Positions 56,301 to 60,789 of a stretch of DNA of 60,789 bases are shown here, piece after piece (within the stretch, counting starts at the first letter, position 1; each line of letters opens with the position of its first letter). The notes under the pieces are model-generated. The model had not been told where the DNA came from, did not search any database, and saw nothing but the letters and a program-made list of their open reading frames with translations. A program made the translations under genes and the position numbers. The DNA comes from Pelargonium cotyledonis (Eukaryota; Streptophyta; Magnoliopsida; Geraniales; Geraniaceae), in NCBI GenBank assembly GCA_036897625.1, contig JAYMTA010000038.1, positions 1 to 60,789 of the forward strand. Reading direction: 5' to 3'.

Positions 56301-57280
56301 TTTAGGTAGACACAATTTTATGATAAATAGTTTTCATTTAATTCAAATCTAATAATGAAAAAGTGTTTGATTTTTTACCAAACACGTGTATCAACTGGTA
56401 AGATGTTGCTCCACCTTAATATGAGGTTTCAAGTTCAAATCTCAAGAAGGATACGCTCTTTCTCCCAAGTGTTTTATAAAGTGAACGTTTTCGAATGGCA
56501 TAGACAAAATTTAGTTAATAATCCTACATAACTTAAATATGATTTAATTTTAGCGTGGTATAACTTAAATGTACCAGTACCGTGCTCATCACAGGCCAAA
56601 TGCAAAAGCTCGTGATTAAAGAAAAAATAATTATTGGTTTTGAAAAGATCTTCCCAAATAATTATTGGTTTTGAAAAGATCTTCCCAAATCAAACGTGTA
56701 TTACACGGCAATACCCAAAACGAGTTAAAGTTAAAACGGTTAAAAGAATAGCAGAGTCGGTACAAATAAAAAATCGCCATTAATGGTATTTTCATTTAAT
56801 AAAAAAGGCAAATTTACAAGTGGGAGGCCAGCTAGTTCCACACGTGTTAAGAGACAAGTCTTCTCGTAAGCTCCTGTGTCAGCGGAGACAGTGGCACGAG
56901 GCTAGTGTGTGGGTAAAAAGGTGCACAATGATCAATGTAGATCCTTTTTTTACTAACTCCAAAAACCAAATGACACGTTTTGCCTTTTTATTTCCATTTT
57001 TTCCAAATATTCATTTTATATAGAAAAACTTAATCCACATGCGCCAGTAGTGCGGATTCGTTTGAGTTTCGATTTCAAGTTGAGTTTTGTTCATATTTTA
57101 CGTCTATATATTTTTGGTTGTTCGATCTTATGTGGAATTTTTCAAGAACATCTATTTCGAATTCAATTTATTCTGATCAATTTTATATTACTCAGATTCA
57201 CAATTTTTAGTACGACGAATTTGTGTACGAATTGTTAACTATAATCTAAAGTATTGTTCGATAACACTTATGAAATACAA
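53396..57280. other. Gene-poor AT-rich intergenic DNA
   Basis: No splice-consistent gene found. Contains a direct 31-bp duplication at 56627-56688 (TTATTGGTTTTGAAAAGATC twice) and many short AT-rich inverted segments. Confidence 0.45.
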
Positions 57281-57720
57281 AAGTCACTTAAACAATTAGC
57301 CTCCCGCACCGGCGACCCCAACAACCAACACATTCCCACCTGCACCCTCCACGCCGTCCATCAGCCTTTCCCTTGACAAGATCGACACCGCAGAAGCCCA
57401 ATCGCCGCGCGCTAGGACAAGTGGCTCCGATTAGTTGATCCAAACGCATCTGTCTCCTGCCGAGCTCCATCCTTCGACGACTTTCACCCCTCAAGCGATT
57501 GATGATCTCCACTGTACTAGGCCTCTTTTCGCTTCCCGAAGCCCCAACAAAAACCTCGTCAGAATCCTCACCACGCCTTCCTCTGCCTTCGTCGATCCCT
57601 GGAAGCACTGCAAAATAACAGCACCCACACCATCTCTCGCCTACGCTACGTGCTGGAAAAAACACCAATCACACACCTCTCACGCCGCCAAACCCTAGGA
57701 TAGCGGTACTTTCACTTGAG
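57281..57720. other. GC-rich island with opposing open frames
   Basis: A sharply GC-richer block is open on both strands: minus 57668-57288 for 126 codons and plus 57435-57698 for 87 codons. Neither resembles a known protein, and the compositions (Arg/Gly-rich versus Pro/Thr/Ser-rich) are those of GC-rich shadows. It may be a captured gene fragment or UTR: it lies just outside the Helitron-like end at 57770. Confidence 0.35.
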
Positions 57721-57769
57721 AGAAGCCCTCTTACTACTTTTATTCTTTAGTTTTGTAAGTTAAATTATA

Positions 57770-57798
57770 CTAGTCTTTGATTCCGTGCGTTGCACGGG
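57770..57798 (-). mobile_element. Helitron-like 3' terminus
   Basis: On the minus strand the hairpin CCGTGC-AAC-GCACGG (57797-57783) is followed by 9 nt and then CTAG (57773-57770), with T next outside. A short GC hairpin 6-12 nt before CTRR, inserted before T, is the classic Helitron 3' end, and CCCGTGCAACGCACGG-type hairpins are common in plant Helitrons. The body should lie to the right; I could not identify its 5' TC end. Confidence 0.55.
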
Positions 57799-59179
57799 TC
57801 GTATACAAAAGTTTATAAAAAAATATTATTCATATGATTATAAGTTTAATGTGATATGTTTGAATTTGTTTTAACTTCAATAACATACTACAAATCGAGT
57901 TGTACATCAAATTAGAGGTGTGGTATGAAATGTTTGAATTTGTTTCACTCTAATGGTTTATTAAAAATTGTTTTTATATAACATTCTTACATACACATTG
58001 GAACTTATATTTTGAAGAATAATGCAATTTTTATTATATTTAAAAAAATTGTAGTGAATTTTTAACTTAGACTACAAACATATGTACATGAGTTAGTTTA
58101 ATTCATCAATTACGTAATTATATTTATTCGAATTATGAAATCTATATTATATATAAAAGTAAATTAGAAGTGTGTCATACTATCAAAAATGCGTAGTTTT
58201 GAATTAGTAATCTAAAGGATGTATCAAAACTACGTAGTTTTGACAGTATAATAAATGATAAAAAATCTCAAAAATTAATTGAAAATCATTTTCCATCTTC
58301 TACACCATCGAGCACTAATATAACAATGTCAACTTATTCATGGACTTCAGAAAAATGGATCAAGGACCCCCAAACATTGAATTCTATCATCATTCATCTA
58401 CTGTTGTCTATTTATTTCCTCTAAAATTTAATATTCTATGAATTTTAAAATATGATGACAATTTGATGTTGTAATATTGTAATCAACCAACTGACATTTG
58501 ACAAACATTATTTTGGTTTCCAATTTCAATAGATTAGTTTCTATGAGTGGAGACTTTACTTTCAATTGGTGTACTTCTAGAGTGATATATAACTCAATTT
58601 CTCATCATATATAGAAGATTGCATTTTATTATATTGCTTTTGAAGGTTGCAGGCTCTATATATGTTATGGTTTTAAATATTTGGTTGTAAACATAATCTT
58701 AGTTGTCAAGTATATATTATTATAATTTTGACATTGTTGTAATATCGGTGCTCAATGTAATCGATTTGCAATTGACTCATCAACAAAGAAGTAAAATTCA
58801 AAACTAGAAACTGAAAATTGACATTGAGATTTGTACTTGTACACATTTGATTAGTGTTGTGTAATTATCGAAAATGACCTTAATTCGACTCCACCCGCAT
58901 CTCTAACGGCTCCACCACAACAATGGAAGCTTGGAGAACAAAAGAAGAGGAAAATTGTGAAATGAATATATAGTATATAAAATTTTGAAAGTTGTATAGG
59001 AATCACACATTGAAAAAATTGAAAACTCATTGAGGTTGTAACTCCTATATAAACACGATGCTATAACTTATATATATTAGTTATTGTCCTATCTAAAGCT
59101 AATATTTATTGTTATTAATTAAGAGAGTGGTTTTTTGTAACCTATAGGATATGAAGAGTCTCTCAATGAGAGAGCTAAA
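57799..59179. other. AT-rich, possible Helitron body
   Basis: No RepHel-type coding sequence. If the 57770 terminus is real this would be a non-autonomous element of unknown length. Confidence 0.35.
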
Positions 59180-59390
59180 AATGTTAAACTTAGTGATGTG
59201 ACATCTTCTAGTGTTGTCTCACCAAGTTTAACATATATATGTATGGATTTTACTTAAACTAAGCAATAAACATTAAAAATCTTAAATCCAGACGGGTCAA
59301 TCCGCTCCTATCAATGCACTAAGATGAGTATGAAAGAAATTTAATGAGTTGTCATCACCTCACTAGTTTGAGATAAATAAACCAAACATT
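59180..59390. repeat. Second copy of the 53203-type MITE
   Basis: AAACTTAGTGATGTGACATC near 59183 is inverted as GTTGTCATCACCTCACTAGT near 59350-59371. The right end matches the right arm of the copy at 53395. Inside the left part lies a hairpin ATGTTAAACTTAGTGA / TCACCAAGTTTAACAT (59179-59235). Confidence 0.55.
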
Positions 59391-59679
59391 AATTGGCTTC
59401 AATTATTTATTTCTATATATAATTTGTTGGTATTTCCGTAAATAACAATGCCACGTCATTATTCCGCTTTATCCAACCACTCCTTATACGCCGGCTCCAA
59501 TAAACTCCGTACCTGTTTTCTCTGTAGCTTCGGCTTCGAAGCTAACTCCGAACCTCCGATTCTCTCTCTCTAAAAGTCTCTGCCCCTTCTTCGCAACATC
59601 CTCTGTATAAATCTTCACGCAGACCACATTTCCAAAGTTTCTCTCTCCTTCCCTCTCTCTCTCTCAGATTCTCGAGAAA

Positions 59680-60092
59680 ATGCCTGTTTGGTGGGCGAGA
59701 AAATCCAGCAAGACCAAAGAGGAACAGCTGCATCATCATCAGCAGCAGCAGCAGCATAACCAGTACGGTAGTTACCAGCAGAGCCTCGCGGCTAGCAAGA
59801 GGAAAGGCAAGGCGAAGAGCTCCGACGAGGTCTCCTCGCCGGCGATCCAGCTGCGGAACTCGCCCAGAGCTAGCAAGGAGTTCAGTGGCGTCTTTTCCGG
59901 CTTCGATTCCGATGGCGGCGGCGGGAAGAAGGGGCATCCGCTGCCCCGGCCGTCGGTTTCGTCGATTCAGGGGCTGGGGATCGATCAGGGATCTGGTTCG
60001 GGCTCGGTATCGAGCGTGAGCTCGTCGGGGTCGTCTGACGATCATCATGCTGTTGCGGTTGATCAGAGTCAGTTGCAATTTGGTGGTTACAG
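59680..60092 (+). CDS. MAPKKK3/MAPKKK-alpha-type kinase, first exon only
   Basis: The start context GAAAATGCC follows a CT-rich leader (59560-59679). Exon 1 (137 codons plus 2 nt) ends GGTTACAG|GTTGGT; later exons with the kinase domain lie beyond the right edge. The N-terminus MPVWWARKSSKTK, an H/Q-rich tract (HHHQQQQQH), SPRASKEFSGVFSGFDSDG, KKGHPLPRP and SVSSVSSSGSSDD match the non-catalytic N-terminus of Arabidopsis MAPKKK3 and solanaceous MAPKKK-alpha. These kinases feed MKK4/5-MPK3/6 in immunity and development. Assignment rests on the N-terminus alone; YODA-like relatives share only MP-WW. Confidence 0.85.
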
Positions 60093-60439
60093 GTTGGTGT
60101 TTGTGAAAATCTTTTGTGTCGTTTTGATCGATTGATTTGTTGAGCGGTTTTGAATCTTCACGAACACTTTTAGTACTGTTTAGATTTTTTTTTTGTTATT
60201 TGTTTCAGTTTTTGAATCAAAATTGAACATGTTTTGTCTCCAATCTGCTCTGGACTTTTCTAAATTTGGAGTTCTTTGACCTGACCTGACTGTGTTTCTA
60301 TTTATTCTCAGCTATTTCTTGCAGGTTTCTTAAAATTAGCTTCTATTTCTTTCTAATTATTAAATGCTTGATTATGATTATGTCAACTGATGGTTAGCTT
60401 ACAATTTACTTCTATTTTTGTCTAGCTCTGTATTAAATG

Positions 60440-60789
60440 CTTAATTATAATTATGTTTAGGACTTTAGTTCAAATTGATGGTTGAACTTTGAGCCAAAAG
60501 TCAAAGCAGTGGTTGAATCTTTCAAAAGGTACAAACTAGCGGCTGAACTTTCAAAAAATTAAACAAACTAGTGGTTAACGTTATATATCAGTTAACTTTA
60601 ACCGTTAGTTGCTCATAAGACATAATTGATAGGTATTTTTTGTTGTTTATTTGTTTTGTAAAAAAAATTATAACTTAATATTTTAATACATTTTTTTTTA
60701 CATTCACAATTATTAATTTTATTTTTAAACTCAAAATTTTTTCTAAAAATGATCATAACTAAGATAAATGTTAATATATATGAGTTCAT
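60440..60789. repeat. Repeat in intron 1 of the MAPKKK gene, running off the edge
   Basis: GGACTTTAGTTCAAATTGAT, GTGGTTGAATCTTTCAAAAG and CGGCTGAACTTTCAAAAAAT are direct near-repeats of the TTGAACTTT style seen in the 26300 foldback element. Beyond 60620 the DNA is simple AT-rich. Confidence 0.4.

Noticed and set aside
57288-57698. Two opposing frames in the GC-rich island as genes
   Set aside because: Both are open mainly because of high GC; neither shows a domain or splice-linked continuation.
58138-58160. ATCTATATTATATATAAAAG as a Helitron 5' end
   Set aside because: Its orientation does not match the minus-strand 3' terminus at 57770, and AT-rich matches are expected by chance.
59542-60078. 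178-codon minus-strand frame opposite the MAPKKK exon
   Set aside because: GC-rich antisense shadow of a well-supported exon.

Overview
The window is nuclear DNA of a flowering plant, almost certainly a eudicot. It is AT-rich, its genes have many short GT-AG introns, and they encode plant-specific families: NAC factor, callose synthase, chloroplast thioredoxin m, PI4K-beta with plant-type repeats, and GH18 lectin-like chitinase. Intergenic DNA is full of MITE-like repeats and retroelement debris. I cannot name the species.

Layout, left to right. 1.3-3.06 kb: 5' part of an unrecognised membrane-anchored protein gene on the minus strand, probably continuing off the left edge. 3.25 kb: tRNA-Arg(TCG). 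4.55-5.95 kb: secreted GH18 chitinase-like gene (+). 8.0-16.5 kb: phosphatidylinositol 4-kinase beta, 16 coding exons, 1020 aa (+). 19.2-22.2 kb: NAC factor of the NAC082 type (+), preceded by a 37-codon upstream ORF and cut short at its 3' end by the tail of a Ty3/gypsy element. 24.5-25.8 kb: a three-exon 110-aa acidic protein with a G-box/ABRE promoter (-). 29.6-32.6 kb: BTB/POZ protein with an apparent N-terminal frameshift (+). 34.4-35.6 kb: thioredoxin m (-). 36.8-50.0 kb: callose synthase 5 orthologue, 42 coding exons, 1913 aa (-). 51-59.5 kb: gene-poor, repeat-rich DNA including a MITE pair and a Helitron-like 3' end. 59.7 kb to the right edge: first exon of a MAPKKK3/alpha-type kinase (+).

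The genes do not form one pathway. Several touch secretion and the cell surface (PI4K-beta, callose synthase 5, GH18 protein), while NAC082-type factors and MAPKKKs belong to stress signalling. The neighbouring BTB and CALS5-type genes may reflect an old linkage also present in Arabidopsis (At2g13680/At2g13690, from memory). Exon models were built by hand from splice sites, reading phase and recalled homologue sequences; every junction in the listed models keeps frame unless stated.

Most unusual points: the single uORF of the NAC gene; the gypsy chromodomain tail that ends the NAC reading frame; a non-canonical GA-AG intron plus a GC-AG intron in the callose synthase gene; the BTB frameshift; and a recurrent habit of tandem repeats inside first or 5'-UTR introns of at least six genes here.
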